A stretch of DNA of 64,000 bases from Bacteriovorax sp037444575. Its GTDB lineage: Bacteria > Bdellovibrionota > Bacteriovoracia > Bacteriovoracales > Bacteriovoracaceae. Location of the stretch: positions 1 through 64,000 of the forward strand of contig JBBIME010000013.1 of assembly GCA_037444575.1 (NCBI GenBank), in the 5' to 3' direction. Below are positions 25,721 through 34,890 of the stretch, one piece after another. The notes below the pieces were generated by a model that saw nothing but the letters and a program-made list of their open reading frames with translations, was not told the DNA's origin and made no database searches. The position numbers and the translations under genes were made by a program. Numbering within the stretch: position 1 is the first letter of the stretch; the number at the start of each line of letters is the position of its first letter.

Positions 25721-27469
25721 TTAACGCAATTTAGCTGGAATTCTTTCCTCATTTAATTTGCTGAAAAGTTCTTTAACTTCAGCAATTGTTAAATTTTTAG
25801 ATCCAGCTTCACCGTGAGCTCTAATACTCACAGCTTTATTTTCCATCTCACGGTCTCCAACAACCAACATGTAAGGAACTTTTGATTGTTGAATCTGGCG
25901 AGTCTTATATCCCATAGTCTCATTTCTTTCATCAACTTTAACTCGTACACCGATTTCTTTTAAATCCAAAGCTAGAGTTTTACAGAACTCAAGGTGTTTA
26001 TCAGTTGATACCGGAACGATAGTTGCTTGCTCAGGAGCAAGCCAGAAAGGAAATACTCCAGCGATGTGTTCCAGATAAACACCGATAAATCTTTCTAGAG
26101 AACCTAAAAGAGCTCGGTGAATTACGACTGGACGAACATCTTTTCCTTCTTCATTGGTATATTTTAGATCAAAGCGATCTGGCATTTGGAAATCAAGTTG
26201 GATTGTTCCCAATTGATGCCATCTTCCAATAGCGTCTGAGATTTGAATATCAATTTTTGGTCCGTAGAAAGCACCGTCGCCTTCATTGATGTGATAAGCG
26301 TGTCCTGTTTTATCAAGAGCACCTTTAAGAGCAGCTTCTGCCTTATCCCAAGTTGCATCATCACCGGCCTTAGATTCAGGACGAGTAGAAAGACCTACTT
26401 TAATTTGCTTGAATCCAAAATGATCATAACAGATAAAGAACATTTCCATTAATTTGATAATTTCGTCTTCGATTTTTTCCATCGCGATGAAAATGTGAGC
26501 ATCGTCCTGACAGAATGAACGAACGCGAGTAAGCCCTGCTACTGCTCCAGCACTTTCATAGCGGTGAAGACGACCAAAGTCCGCGTATCTCATCGGTAGA
26601 TCGCGGTATGAATATTTGTAGTGCTTAAACATAAGCATGTGACAAGGACAGTTCATTGGCTTGAGAGCGAATTCTTTTTTGTCGACCATTGAGAAATACA
26701 TGTTCTCTTTATAGTGCTCGTAGTGTCCTGAAGTATGGTAAAGGTCAGTGTCCAGAAGCATCGGAGTGATAACTTCATCGTAGCCATACTTCACATAAAT
26801 TCTTCTCATGAATGAAACGAGCTCATTGTATATAGTCGTTCCTTTTGGCATGAAAAAAGGAGAAGCTGGTGCAATTTGATCAAAGTGAAAGAGTTCTAAT
26901 TCTTTACCAAGTTTTCTATGGTCGCGTTTTTTTGCTTCTTCAAGAAAAATTAAATGATCTTCAAGTTGCTTCTTTGTTGTAAAAGAAGCAGCGTAAATCC
27001 TTTGAAGCATTTTATTGTTAGAGTCACCTTTCCAGTAAGCTCCAGCAGTGTGAAGAAGTTTAAAAAATTTAGGAAGGTGTCCTGTGTTTTCAACGTGAGG
27101 CCCACGACAGAGGTCTACGAATTCACCTTGTTGATAGAGAGAGATTTCCTGATCAGCAGGAATGTCGGAGACGACTTCAACTTTTAACGGCTGATTTTTT
27201 TTCTTCCAAAACTCAACCGATTCATCACGAGTGAATACCATTCTTGTAATAGGAAGCTTCTCATCGATAATTTCCATCATTGTTTTTTCAATGAGGGCAA
27301 GATCGTCGTCATGAATCTTAACATCGAGATCAATATCGTAATAAAACCCATTTTCTATCACTGGACCGATCCCAAATTGGGGATTGTGGTCCTTATAAAT
27401 GCGATTAACGGCCTGGGCCATAAGGTGAGCAGTTGAGTGGCGGATTGTGTCGAGATCGTATTTGGCCAT
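25721..27469 (-). CDS. thrS: Threonyl-tRNA synthetase, form without TGS domain
   Basis: Class II synthetase charging tRNA-Thr. The 582-residue protein begins directly with the editing domain (RHSTAHLMAQAVNRIY, residues 10-25; HxxxH), continues with the SAD region, the catalytic core (motif 2: GRLHRYESAGAVAGLTRVRSFCQDDAH) and the anticodon-binding domain. E. coli ThrRS is about 60 residues longer because of an N-terminal TGS domain; here that is missing and no upstream in-frame start supplies it. A good promoter lies 44-72 bases upstream. Confidence 0.96.
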   Translation of the reverse strand: MAKYDLDTIRHSTAHLMAQAVNRIYKDHNPQFGIGPVIENGFYYDIDLDVKIHDDDLALIEKTMMEIIDEKLPITRMVFTRDESVEFWKKKNQPLKVEVVSDIPADQEISLYQQGEFVDLCRGPHVENTGHLPKFFKLLHTAGAYWKGDSNNKMLQRIYAASFTTKKQLEDHLIFLEEAKKRDHRKLGKELELFHFDQIAPASPFFMPKGTTIYNELVSFMRRIYVKYGYDEVITPMLLDTDLYHTSGHYEHYKENMYFSMVDKKEFALKPMNCPCHMLMFKHYKYSYRDLPMRYADFGRLHRYESAGAVAGLTRVRSFCQDDAHIFIAMEKIEDEIIKLMEMFFICYDHFGFKQIKVGLSTRPESKAGDDATWDKAEAALKGALDKTGHAYHINEGDGAFYGPKIDIQISDAIGRWHQLGTIQLDFQMPDRFDLKYTNEEGKDVRPVVIHRALLGSLERFIGVYLEHIAGVFPFWLAPEQATIVPVSTDKHLEFCKTLALDLKEIGVRVKVDERNETMGYKTRQIQQSKVPYMLVVGDREMENKAVSIRAHGEAGSKNLTIAEVKELFSKLNEERIPAKLR

Positions 27470-27512
27470 TTAAGTCTCCGAAAGAGTATGAACATGAAAA
27501 TTTTACAGTGCT

Positions 27513-27541
27513 AGAATAGCAGTGCCATCCATATAAATCAA
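27513..27541 (-). promoter_or_regulatory. Sigma-70-type promoter for thrS
   Basis: On the minus strand, -35 TTGATT (27541-27536), a 17-base spacer and -10 TATTCT (27518-27513), which is preceded by TG to give an extended -10. The predicted start site is near 27506, leaving a leader of about 37 bases, too short for a classic T-box riboswitch. Confidence 0.6.
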
Positions 27542-27582
27542 CGACTTGAATCTTACTTTTAGAAAAATCTTACAACGATCTT

Positions 27583-27611
27583 TTGACGCTTAAAATCGCT
27601 CGTGATATGAC
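27583..27611 (+). promoter_or_regulatory. Candidate promoter for the TPR regulator gene
   Basis: TTGACG (27583-27588), a 17-base spacer, then TATGAC (27606-27611), about 58 bases before the ATG at 27669. The -10 is imperfect. Confidence 0.45.
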
Positions 27612-27668
27612 CTGCCAACTTCACTTTTTATACAAAGAAGAAGCGGTCAATTTTTTTGGAGAACACCT

Positions 27669-28937
27669 ATGGTATCGACTCTAGATTTTGGGATTTCTGA
27701 AGGGCAATCAGAAGGACATCCAGCGCTGGGAATTTTTCAAGACGAGACAAAAAATATTGTCGGCGAGATCACAGGTTCTGACATTGGAAGATCTTATTAC
27801 CAATTAGGAAAAGTTTATTATGATAAAGCTGACCTCGTTAAAGCTGAAGAAGCCTTTGTTAAGGCCTTATCTTTTGCAGATCCAATCAGAGATGGTTTCT
27901 CAATTCTTAAAACATATGGTTTTTTAATCAGACTAGCGTCAGAAAAATTAGAAGATTCAAAGGCCCAAAAATATATTCTTGAAAGTGAAAAATTGATGGA
28001 TGCTCTTTCACGAGCACTTCCCACTCTTACATCTGAGTTTTTCTACAATCTTGGAGTTGTAAAAAATTACGGTGGGAATTTTGAAGAAGCTAAGTCAAAT
28101 TTTGAATTGGCACACAAGAAAGCGAACGAGGAAAATGAACCGGAACTTCTTTCTAAATGTTTACTTTCTCTTGCGACAAATGCTTTCTATAGAAAGGACT
28201 ATGAACTTTCTCTTCGCTATTTAGATCAGTTAAATGATCTTCTTAAAATAATCAAAAAATTCTATCTTTCAGGCGCGATGTATTCTTACTACGCAAAAAT
28301 TTTCATTGAATTAAATGAAAATGAAAAGGCCCTTAATTACTACAAACTAGCTAATGAATATCTTCAAAGTAAAAAATGCTGGAACCTTTATGGATATATC
28401 CTTTTTGGGAAGGCAACTGCTCTTAAAAAAGCTGGAAACTTTGATGAATCTCTTAAAATGTTTCACCTTGCTCAAGAATCTATCGATACAACTATCTTTA
28501 AGCGCTTAAATCACTTAATCGAAGCTGAAATTGATGATGTTAACGATAGTACTGTTGATCTGTATCTGGATCGTACAAATAGAAAAATCGTTGAAAGAAC
28601 TCTTGGAACAATTGATTTCAAACACAGATTTGTTCTTCTTGAAATTCTCTTCCTTCTTTCAAAAAATCCTGGAACATATTTTGATAAAGAACAATTAGCA
28701 AAAATGATCTGGAAAGATGAATACAACCCACTTATCCATGACAAACTTATCTATACAAGTGTGTCTCGTCTAAGAAAACTTATTGAGCCAGAAGAAACAG
28801 ACACAAAAAGAAAATATATCATTCGCGGAAAAGATGGTTATACGTTTAACCCTCTTGCGAAAATTCGCTTCCATATGGAAGTTAAAACAAACTCTGAGCG
28901 ATCAATTGGTAACGTTGATTTAAGTTCGCCTGTTTAG
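27669..28937 (+). CDS. TPR-repeat protein with C-terminal OmpR-type winged-helix domain
   Basis: A 422-residue cytoplasmic protein. Residues about 40-280 are consecutive TPR helices (GRSYYQLGKVYYDKADLVKAEEAF and several similar units). Residues about 285-395 form a PhoB/OmpR-type DNA-binding domain: DRTNRKIVERTLG, FVLLEILFLLSKNPGTYF, KEQLAKMIW, TSVSRLRKLIE and IIRGKDGYTF. The recognition helix is the SVSRLRKLIE region. There is no receiver domain, so the TPRs likely sense a protein partner. It is divergent from thrS and close to rimI (6 bases). Confidence 0.82.
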   Translation: MVSTLDFGISEGQSEGHPALGIFQDETKNIVGEITGSDIGRSYYQLGKVYYDKADLVKAEEAFVKALSFADPIRDGFSILKTYGFLIRLASEKLEDSKAQKYILESEKLMDALSRALPTLTSEFFYNLGVVKNYGGNFEEAKSNFELAHKKANEENEPELLSKCLLSLATNAFYRKDYELSLRYLDQLNDLLKIIKKFYLSGAMYSYYAKIFIELNENEKALNYYKLANEYLQSKKCWNLYGYILFGKATALKKAGNFDESLKMFHLAQESIDTTIFKRLNHLIEAEIDDVNDSTVDLYLDRTNRKIVERTLGTIDFKHRFVLLEILFLLSKNPGTYFDKEQLAKMIWKDEYNPLIHDKLIYTSVSRLRKLIEPEETDTKRKYIIRGKDGYTFNPLAKIRFHMEVKTNSERSIGNVDLSSPV

Positions 28938-28943
28938 TTTTTA

Positions 28944-29405
28944 ATGACTACTACATTTGATTACATCGAAGGCCATGAAGCTTATAAAAGCGACATGGCC
29001 TTTGTGCTTTATGAGCTTGATCGCGATTTCTTTCCCACTCCATGGAGCTTAGATTCGTGGAAAAATTTGTTCCATGAACATGATCGTTTACTAGTCACGA
29101 TTAAGAATGATGACGAAGTTATAGGTTTCTGCCTCTTTGATAAAATGCCAGAAGACTCGTTTGCGCATTTACTTAAGATTGTTATCCATCCAAAGTTCCG
29201 AAACCAAGGCCTTTCAAAAAGGCTTTTAAGCGCGTCACTTTCACATCTTGAAATGAATGGCATCACTCAATTTTTCTTAGAAGTCGAGGAGAGTAATCTT
29301 CCAGCTCAAAAACTATATTTGACTCTAGGATTTAAAAATATTCATCGTAAAAAAGATTTTTATGGTGAGAATCGTGCTGCGCTTATAATGACCAAATTTA
29401 ATTAG
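28944..29405 (+). CDS. rimI: GNAT acetyltransferase, probable ribosomal-protein S18 N-alpha-acetyltransferase
   Basis: A 153-residue GNAT protein. The N-terminal DFFPTPWSLDSWKNLF resembles the RimI F-x-x-PWS motif. The acetyl-CoA loop is HPKFRNQGLSKRLL, and the end has FFLEVEESNLPAQKLYLTLGFKN, a near-exact RimI signature (LEVR-x-SN-x-xAxxLYxxxGF). RimI acetylates the S18 N-terminus. The usual tsaB neighbour is absent; it sits six bases after the TPR regulator gene. Confidence 0.88.
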   Translation: MTTTFDYIEGHEAYKSDMAFVLYELDRDFFPTPWSLDSWKNLFHEHDRLLVTIKNDDEVIGFCLFDKMPEDSFAHLLKIVIHPKFRNQGLSKRLLSASLSHLEMNGITQFFLEVEESNLPAQKLYLTLGFKNIHRKKDFYGENRAALIMTKFN

Positions 29406-29467
29406 CAGTCTTAGAACTTTATTGATATTTAGATTAAAACGGTATCCAAAATAAGGAAGGGCCTATT

Positions 29468-29842
29468 ATGAAAAAACTACTAATAACTGGAATGTTTCTT
29501 GTTCTTACTTTATTTTCATTGGCCAATGGCTATGATGCTGAGGTTGTATCATTTGGCATTACAGACACTCAGACGATTTTGAAAATTAACGATGATATTA
29601 AATCGGGCGAATTAGTATGTGTTAAGCATTTCAAAAATACTTTGCATATTACAGGTATGTGGTCATCTAACTACTCAGTATATGATTTAACTGTTCAAAA
29701 AAATAATAGTCTTTCTGTTATTTATAGATCAGGAGAATGGACAACGGATGAACCTGATAGGGCCTTAAAGGAATCTGGCCTAACTGATTTAGTAAAATGT
29801 AAGGGCTTTTCAAAGTCTCACAGTACGGTTTTTGGCGACTAG
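29468..29842 (+). CDS. Small exported protein of unknown function
   Basis: A 124-residue protein with a signal peptide (MKKLLITGMFLVLTLFSLANG) and a good ribosome binding site (AAGGAAGGG). The mature part is about 100 residues, has two cysteines (LVCVKHFKN and LVKCKGFSK) that could pair, and looks beta-rich. No family recognised. Confidence 0.65.
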   Translation: MKKLLITGMFLVLTLFSLANGYDAEVVSFGITDTQTILKINDDIKSGELVCVKHFKNTLHITGMWSSNYSVYDLTVQKNNSLSVIYRSGEWTTDEPDRALKESGLTDLVKCKGFSKSHSTVFGD

Positions 29843-29892
29843 TCGCGCAGTTTTTCGAGCTGCGTCGCAACGCTTTCTGTCGCAGACTTAGT

Positions 29893-29920
29893 TTGCAAAT
29901 CCTTAAAATTTTGTTATAGT
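29893..29920 (+). promoter_or_regulatory. Promoter of the rimP-nusA-infB operon
   Basis: TTGCAA (29893-29898), 16-base spacer, TATAGT (29915-29920). The predicted start is near 29927, giving a leader of about 120 bases that contains a terminator-like hairpin before rimP. Confidence 0.6.
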
Positions 29921-29998
29921 GGCCTTGTAGAACTTTTTGAATTTCACTTTTATTAGCTTTTTGAAAAGTTTCTATCTCCGAAAATATTAAACAATATC

Positions 29999-30033
29999 AA
30001 GGGTGGATTTTTTTAATTCCGCCCTTTTTTTTT
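29999..30033 (+). terminator. Leader attenuator (intrinsic terminator) upstream of rimP
   Basis: AAGGGTGGA (29999-30007) pairs with TCCGCCCTT (30018-30026), with one G-T wobble, and a run of T follows (30025-30033). It lies after the promoter and 17 bases before the rimP start, with no gene between, so it acts on leader transcripts of the nusA operon. Confidence 0.75.
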
Positions 30034-30049
30034 ATATAGGGTCTAAATA

Positions 30050-30586
30050 ATGGTTCTAAAGAGTCCAAGAAGTGGTTTGGAATTAAAGTTTCACGAACTT
30101 GCTTCAAAGATTTTACATGATTTGAATCTCGAGTTGTATGATCTCGAGTGGCACGCTCAATCTGGAGCGCTGACATTATTTATCATGGATCCAAAAACTA
30201 AAACTGCTCTTATAGATGACTGTGTAAAGGTAGATCGCGCTTTTGATCCTTATATGGAATCTGAAACGTGGATACCAGAAAACTTTACATTGGAAGTATC
30301 TTCGCCTGGGCTGTTTAGAAATCTTTCGACAGTTGAACACTTTAAAGGTGTAGTCGGCCAAGACATTACTCTTGGGCTTCTTAAAAAAATTGATGAAGCT
30401 GTGTATCCTGAATTTCCAAAAGCTCTTCGCAATAATTTAAAAATTAAAGTTAAGTTAATAGAAGCAAAAGATGAATCGATTGTTATCGATGCTAAAGGTG
30501 TGCAGGTAGAAGTTCCGTACACTCAAATTAAAAAAGCGAATTTAGAAACAAATATTAATAATAACCAACAACCAGATAAAGTTTAA
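30050..30586 (+). CDS. rimP: Ribosome maturation factor RimP
   Basis: RimP supports early 30S assembly. The 178-residue protein has LELYDLEWHAQSGALTLFIM, the conserved VEVSSPGLxR motif as LEVSSPGLFRNLST (about residues 82-95), and a C-terminal SH3-like barrel ending VEVPYTQIKKANL, which matches RimP (the element before nusA in most bacteria). Start ATG 30050 follows AGGGT. NusA begins 12 bases after its stop. Confidence 0.93.
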   Translation: MVLKSPRSGLELKFHELASKILHDLNLELYDLEWHAQSGALTLFIMDPKTKTALIDDCVKVDRAFDPYMESETWIPENFTLEVSSPGLFRNLSTVEHFKGVVGQDITLGLLKKIDEAVYPEFPKALRNNLKIKVKLIEAKDESIVIDAKGVQVEVPYTQIKKANLETNINNNQQPDKV

Positions 30587-30598
30587 GCAGAGGTTGAA

Positions 30599-32005
30599 AT
30601 GAATTTCTCAGAATTAGGAAGAATGATTGAAACATTAGGAAAAGATCGCGGTATCGACAAACGCGTTGTTGTTCGTGCAATTGAACAAGCATTCCTTGTG
30701 ACAGCTAGAAAAAAATACGGAATCCAAGGCGAATATGAAACTAGATATAATGACGCTGAAGATGAAATCGAAATCTACCAATATAAAAATGTTGTAGAAA
30801 GCGTAAAAGATCCAATTATTGAAATCACAATTAATGAAGCTAGAAATTTAGATAGCGACGTTGAGATTGGTGACCAATTAGGGATTCGTATTGAAAACCC
30901 AAGCTTTACTCGCGTTGATGTTCAGACAGCTCGTCAGATTATCTTCCAAAAAGTTAGAGATGCTGAAAGAGAAATCCTATTCTCTGATTTTAAACATAGA
31001 GAAGGGGAACTTGTTACAGGTATCGCACGCAGATATGAGCGCGGAAACGTAATTGTAGACCTTGGAAAATCAGACGCTGTTCTTCCAAGAAAAGAACTTA
31101 TCCCAGGTGAAAACTTTAAAACTGGCGATAGAATTCAAGCATACCTTTCTGAAGTTGTTATGACGAACAGAGGTCCTGAAATTCGTTTATCTCGTACATC
31201 TCCAATGTACTTAGTAAAATTGTTCGAAGTTGAAGTTCCAGAAATTCTTGATGGAAACATTGAAATTAAATCAGCAGCTAGAGAGCCAGGACAAAGAGCT
31301 AAAATCGCGGTTTATACAAGCGATAAAGAAATCGATCCAGTTGGTGCTTGTGTTGGTATGAAAGGTTCACGCGTTCAAAACGTTGTGAATGAACTTCAAG
31401 GTGAAAAAATAGATATCGTTCGTTGGAACTCTGATATTGAAACTTTTGCAAGAGCAGCTCTTGCACCATCAGAAATTTCAAATATTCAAGTTGATCACAG
31501 CAATCATTCAATGGATGTTGTTGTTGAAGAAGATCAATTATCACTTGCAATCGGTCGCCGTGGGCAAAACGTTCGTTTAGCAGCGATGCTTACTGGATAC
31601 AAGATCAACATTATTTCTAAAACTAAATTACAAGAAAAAATTAAAAAAGCTGTTGAGAGTCTTGTTCAGATCGCTTCAGTTTCTGATGCTAGAGCTCAAA
31701 TGCTCGTTCAAAACGGGATTATGTCTGTTGGTGATTTAGCTGCAGTTGATGCTGAAACATTATCTGGAATTATTCATGGTACTGAAGCTGAAGCAGCTAA
31801 TATGTTAAAAGATACACATGAGGCCATTGAAAAAGGTCTTATTAGCCTTGAGTCTGATGAAGAAGAATTGGTTTCTGCTTCTGCTGTTCCTGCTTATAAA
31901 GGTCTCCTTGACAAGCACAAGGAAGACAAAGGTGATGGTAAAGATAAATTCTCTGAGGCTGAAAAACGCTTAAGAGAAGAGCTAGCTGCCTTTAAATTGA
32001 AATAA
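30599..32005 (+). CDS. nusA: Transcription termination/antitermination factor NusA
   Basis: A 468-residue NusA that binds RNA polymerase and RNA during pausing, termination and antitermination. In order: N-terminal polymerase-binding domain with DKRVVVRAIEQAFLVTARKKYG, S1 domain (about 130-200; GELVTGIARRYERGNVIVDLG), KH1 and KH2 (PVGACVGMKGSRVQNVVNELQGEKIDIV; SLAIGRRGQNVRLA), and a C-terminal helix-hairpin-helix part (AQMLVQNGIMSVGDLA). It may regulate its own operon through the leader hairpin. Confidence 0.97.
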   Translation: MNFSELGRMIETLGKDRGIDKRVVVRAIEQAFLVTARKKYGIQGEYETRYNDAEDEIEIYQYKNVVESVKDPIIEITINEARNLDSDVEIGDQLGIRIENPSFTRVDVQTARQIIFQKVRDAEREILFSDFKHREGELVTGIARRYERGNVIVDLGKSDAVLPRKELIPGENFKTGDRIQAYLSEVVMTNRGPEIRLSRTSPMYLVKLFEVEVPEILDGNIEIKSAAREPGQRAKIAVYTSDKEIDPVGACVGMKGSRVQNVVNELQGEKIDIVRWNSDIETFARAALAPSEISNIQVDHSNHSMDVVVEEDQLSLAIGRRGQNVRLAAMLTGYKINIISKTKLQEKIKKAVESLVQIASVSDARAQMLVQNGIMSVGDLAAVDAETLSGIIHGTEAEAANMLKDTHEAIEKGLISLESDEEELVSASAVPAYKGLLDKHKEDKGDGKDKFSEAEKRLREELAAFKLK

Positions 32006-32029
32006 GTGTTTATGTAAACGGAGTTAATA

Positions 32030-34885
32030 ATGCCTAAAAAAGTTTTTGAACTGGCAAAAGAATTAGAGATTGGGCCACTTGATTTGGTCGAGTCTTTAAA
32101 GACAAAAGGTTTCAATGTTAGAAACCACATGGCCGAACTCTCTGATGAGGACGTCACTAAGTTTCTTTCTGAATTAAAAAAAGATAAGGAAGAAACTCTT
32201 GCTGCAACTGCAGACGTAAAAAAGAAAGTCGTTAGAAAAAAAGTTCCAGCAAGTGAGACGAAGACAGTTGAGAAAAAGACTGTTGAAAAGAAAGTTGTAG
32301 AAAAGGTAGAAGCTGCTGAATTAGAAGTAAGCGCAAAAGAACCTATCGAAACAACGAAAAAAGCCTCAACTGTAAAAAAGAAAGCGACAGTTATTCGCAG
32401 AAAGTCTGATGAAAAAGAATCAGCTTATGAAGGTGAGCAAGAAGAAGTTTATGCTCGTGAAGCACAAGCTCCTCAATACGAAGAAGAAGCTACTTTTCAA
32501 GAGCAGGCAGAATTAGAACCAACAACTGAAACTGTTGAAGTTAAAGCACAGCCTACGACTACTACTGGTGGTTTAAGAGTTGTTTCTAAACCAGTTGTTC
32601 GTCCAGCCGAGACTCCAAGTGTTGAAGCTAAAAAACCAGTTGAAAAAGTAGAAGAGAAAAGAGCTGGTGTTGATAGACCACACCGCTTTACTCCAGTTTA
32701 TACTCCTTCAAAAGATCCAAACTTCATTGAAGCTCAGGCCGCAAAAGAAAGAGAGGAAGCTCGTCGTGTTGCAGCTGGTTTACCAAGAGTGGCAACAACT
32801 GAAGATGAGGATTCAGACGAAAGCAAAAAACGTGGTGAAGAGGAAAATAAAAAACGCATGGGTGGTCTTGCTGCAATGATGACTGGTAAAAAAGTTATCG
32901 CAAGTAAAGCTCAAGCAATCACTATGTCTCGTGCTGAAGAAGAGTTGCGTTCGTATACCACTTTAAGTGGTACAGGTAGACCAATCTACACTCAGATCAT
33001 GAGAAAGAAGGACTATGCAGGTCCAATTCAGCAAACAGAAATTACAGAAGTTAAAGAATCTAAGCGTGTTGTTCAAATTCACAGAGGTGTTGAACTTGGA
33101 GAACTGGCCAAGAAGCTTAGTATAAAATTTAAAGATCTTGTCGATGAATGTCTTAAGCTTAATCTTTTGATTAAAGAAACAGATTACGTCGGACCTACTT
33201 TGGCAGCTGAAATTTGTGAACTCTTTAACTACAGAGTTGAAGATAAAGCATTTAATGAAGAAAAAATTATCGGGAAAGCTGTTTTATCTGAAGAAGAAAA
33301 AAACAAACTTCCTATTCGTCCACCAGTTGTTGCAATCATGGGTCACGTTGACCATGGAAAAACAACATTGCTTGATACTATTAGAAAAGAAAAAGTAGCA
33401 TCAGGAGAGGCCGGAGGAATTACTCAGCACATTGGTGCTTACTCGGTTAATGTTGATGGTGGTAAAAAAATTACGTTCCTAGATACACCAGGTCACGCGG
33501 CCTTTGCAGCCATGAGACAGCGTGGAGCTCATGCAACAGATATCGTTGTATTAGTTGTTGCAGGGGACGATGGTGTAATGCCTCAAACAAAAGAATCTAT
33601 TAAGTACTGTGAGAACGCAGGCGTTCCAATTATCGTAGCTGTTAACAAAATGGATAAGCCAGGTGTGAATCCAGATAGAGTTAAACAAGAATTGACAGAA
33701 TTTAACTTGATGCCAGAAGACTGGGGTGGACAAACTCAATATGTTCACGTTTCAGCTCTTAAAGGACAAGGAATTGATGAACTTCTTGATGCTATTTTAC
33801 TTCAAGCTGAAATGCTTGAACTTCGCGCTAATCCAAAAGCAGCAGTAGAAGGCGTTGTTATTGAATCTAAAATTGAACCAGGAAGAGGGCCAATCGCTAC
33901 TATCCTTATTCAAAATGGAACATTAAATAAAGGTGACTACGTAGTTGTTGGTGAGACTTTTGGTCGAGCTAGATCTCTTACTGATCATTTAGGTGGAAAC
34001 CTAAACTCAGCAGGACCTTCAACTCCAGTTCAGATTCTAGGTCTTGAATCAACTCCATCTCCTGGAGATAGACTCAATACTGTAAAAAATGAAAGAGAAG
34101 CTAAAAAGATTGCAGAAAACCGTATTCAAGAAAGAAAACTTCTTGCGGTTGCTCCAGAGAAGAAGAAAGTTTCTCTTGAAGACTTCTTTGCTAACGCTAG
34201 TAAAGAAGGTGAGGAACAAAAATTCCTTAACCTTATTATTCGCTCTGATGTTCAAGGATCTTATGAGGCCATTAAATCAGCTCTTGAAACTTTGGGTAAT
34301 GCTGAAGTTGCAGTTAAAGTTATTGCTGGTGGAGTTGGACCTATTACAGATTCAGATGTTCAGATGGCGGCTACTTCAGGTGGATTTGTTATCGGTTTTA
34401 ACATGAGACCAGTAACGAGTGCCCGTAAGATGGCAGAAGATAAAGGTGTAGATATTAAAAACTACTCTATTATCTATGAGCTAATTAACGATGTGAAGCT
34501 AGCTCTTGAAGGTCTTCTTGTTCCAGAATTTGTTGAAGAATTCATTGGTAGAGCTGAAGTTCGCGAAGTTTTCAATATTCCTAAAGCAGGAGTTATTGCT
34601 GGATCTTACGTTATTGATGGCAAGATCGCTCAAGGCTGTAACATTAGACTTCTTAGAAACGGAAAAATCATGCATGACGGGAAACTTTCATCGCTTAAGA
34701 GATTTAAAGACGACGTTAAAGAAGTTAAAAACGGCTATGAATGTGGTATCGCGCTTGAAGGATACTCTGACATTAAACAAGGTGATATTTTCGAAGCCTA
34801 TATGATGATTCAGAAGAAAAGAACATTGGATGACGCTGCTGGCGTGACGATCTCAGGATCTAAAGAAGCTAGACCAGTTTTATAA
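32030..34885 (+). CDS. infB: Translation initiation factor IF-2
   Basis: A 951-residue GTPase that brings initiator tRNA to the 30S subunit. An IF2-N-like start (ELAKELEIGPLDLVESLKTKGF) precedes a long Lys/Glu/Val-rich charged linker (about residues 55-260). A second IF2-N element follows (LGELAKKLSIKFKDLVDECLKL). The GTPase domain has GHVDHGKTT (from residue 438), DTPGHAAF, VNKMDKP and SALKGQG. Domains II-IV follow with the C-terminal initiator-tRNA-binding barrel. It lies in the standard nusA-infB-rbfA-truB order. Confidence 0.98.
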   Translation: MPKKVFELAKELEIGPLDLVESLKTKGFNVRNHMAELSDEDVTKFLSELKKDKEETLAATADVKKKVVRKKVPASETKTVEKKTVEKKVVEKVEAAELEVSAKEPIETTKKASTVKKKATVIRRKSDEKESAYEGEQEEVYAREAQAPQYEEEATFQEQAELEPTTETVEVKAQPTTTTGGLRVVSKPVVRPAETPSVEAKKPVEKVEEKRAGVDRPHRFTPVYTPSKDPNFIEAQAAKEREEARRVAAGLPRVATTEDEDSDESKKRGEEENKKRMGGLAAMMTGKKVIASKAQAITMSRAEEELRSYTTLSGTGRPIYTQIMRKKDYAGPIQQTEITEVKESKRVVQIHRGVELGELAKKLSIKFKDLVDECLKLNLLIKETDYVGPTLAAEICELFNYRVEDKAFNEEKIIGKAVLSEEEKNKLPIRPPVVAIMGHVDHGKTTLLDTIRKEKVASGEAGGITQHIGAYSVNVDGGKKITFLDTPGHAAFAAMRQRGAHATDIVVLVVAGDDGVMPQTKESIKYCENAGVPIIVAVNKMDKPGVNPDRVKQELTEFNLMPEDWGGQTQYVHVSALKGQGIDELLDAILLQAEMLELRANPKAAVEGVVIESKIEPGRGPIATILIQNGTLNKGDYVVVGETFGRARSLTDHLGGNLNSAGPSTPVQILGLESTPSPGDRLNTVKNEREAKKIAENRIQERKLLAVAPEKKKVSLEDFFANASKEGEEQKFLNLIIRSDVQGSYEAIKSALETLGNAEVAVKVIAGGVGPITDSDVQMAATSGGFVIGFNMRPVTSARKMAEDKGVDIKNYSIIYELINDVKLALEGLLVPEFVEEFIGRAEVREVFNIPKAGVIAGSYVIDGKIAQGCNIRLLRNGKIMHDGKLSSLKRFKDDVKEVKNGYECGIALEGYSDIKQGDIFEAYMMIQKKRTLDDAAGVTISGSKEARPVL

Positions 34886-34890
34886 TTACT

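Noticed and set aside
27470..27512. T-box riboswitch in the thrS leader
   Set aside because: The predicted leader is only about 37 bases and no T-box consensus is present.
34089..34406. 105-codon frame inside infB
   Set aside because: It is the +2 frame of the strongly conserved IF-2 C-terminal region; composition is Leu/Lys-biased as expected of a shadow frame.
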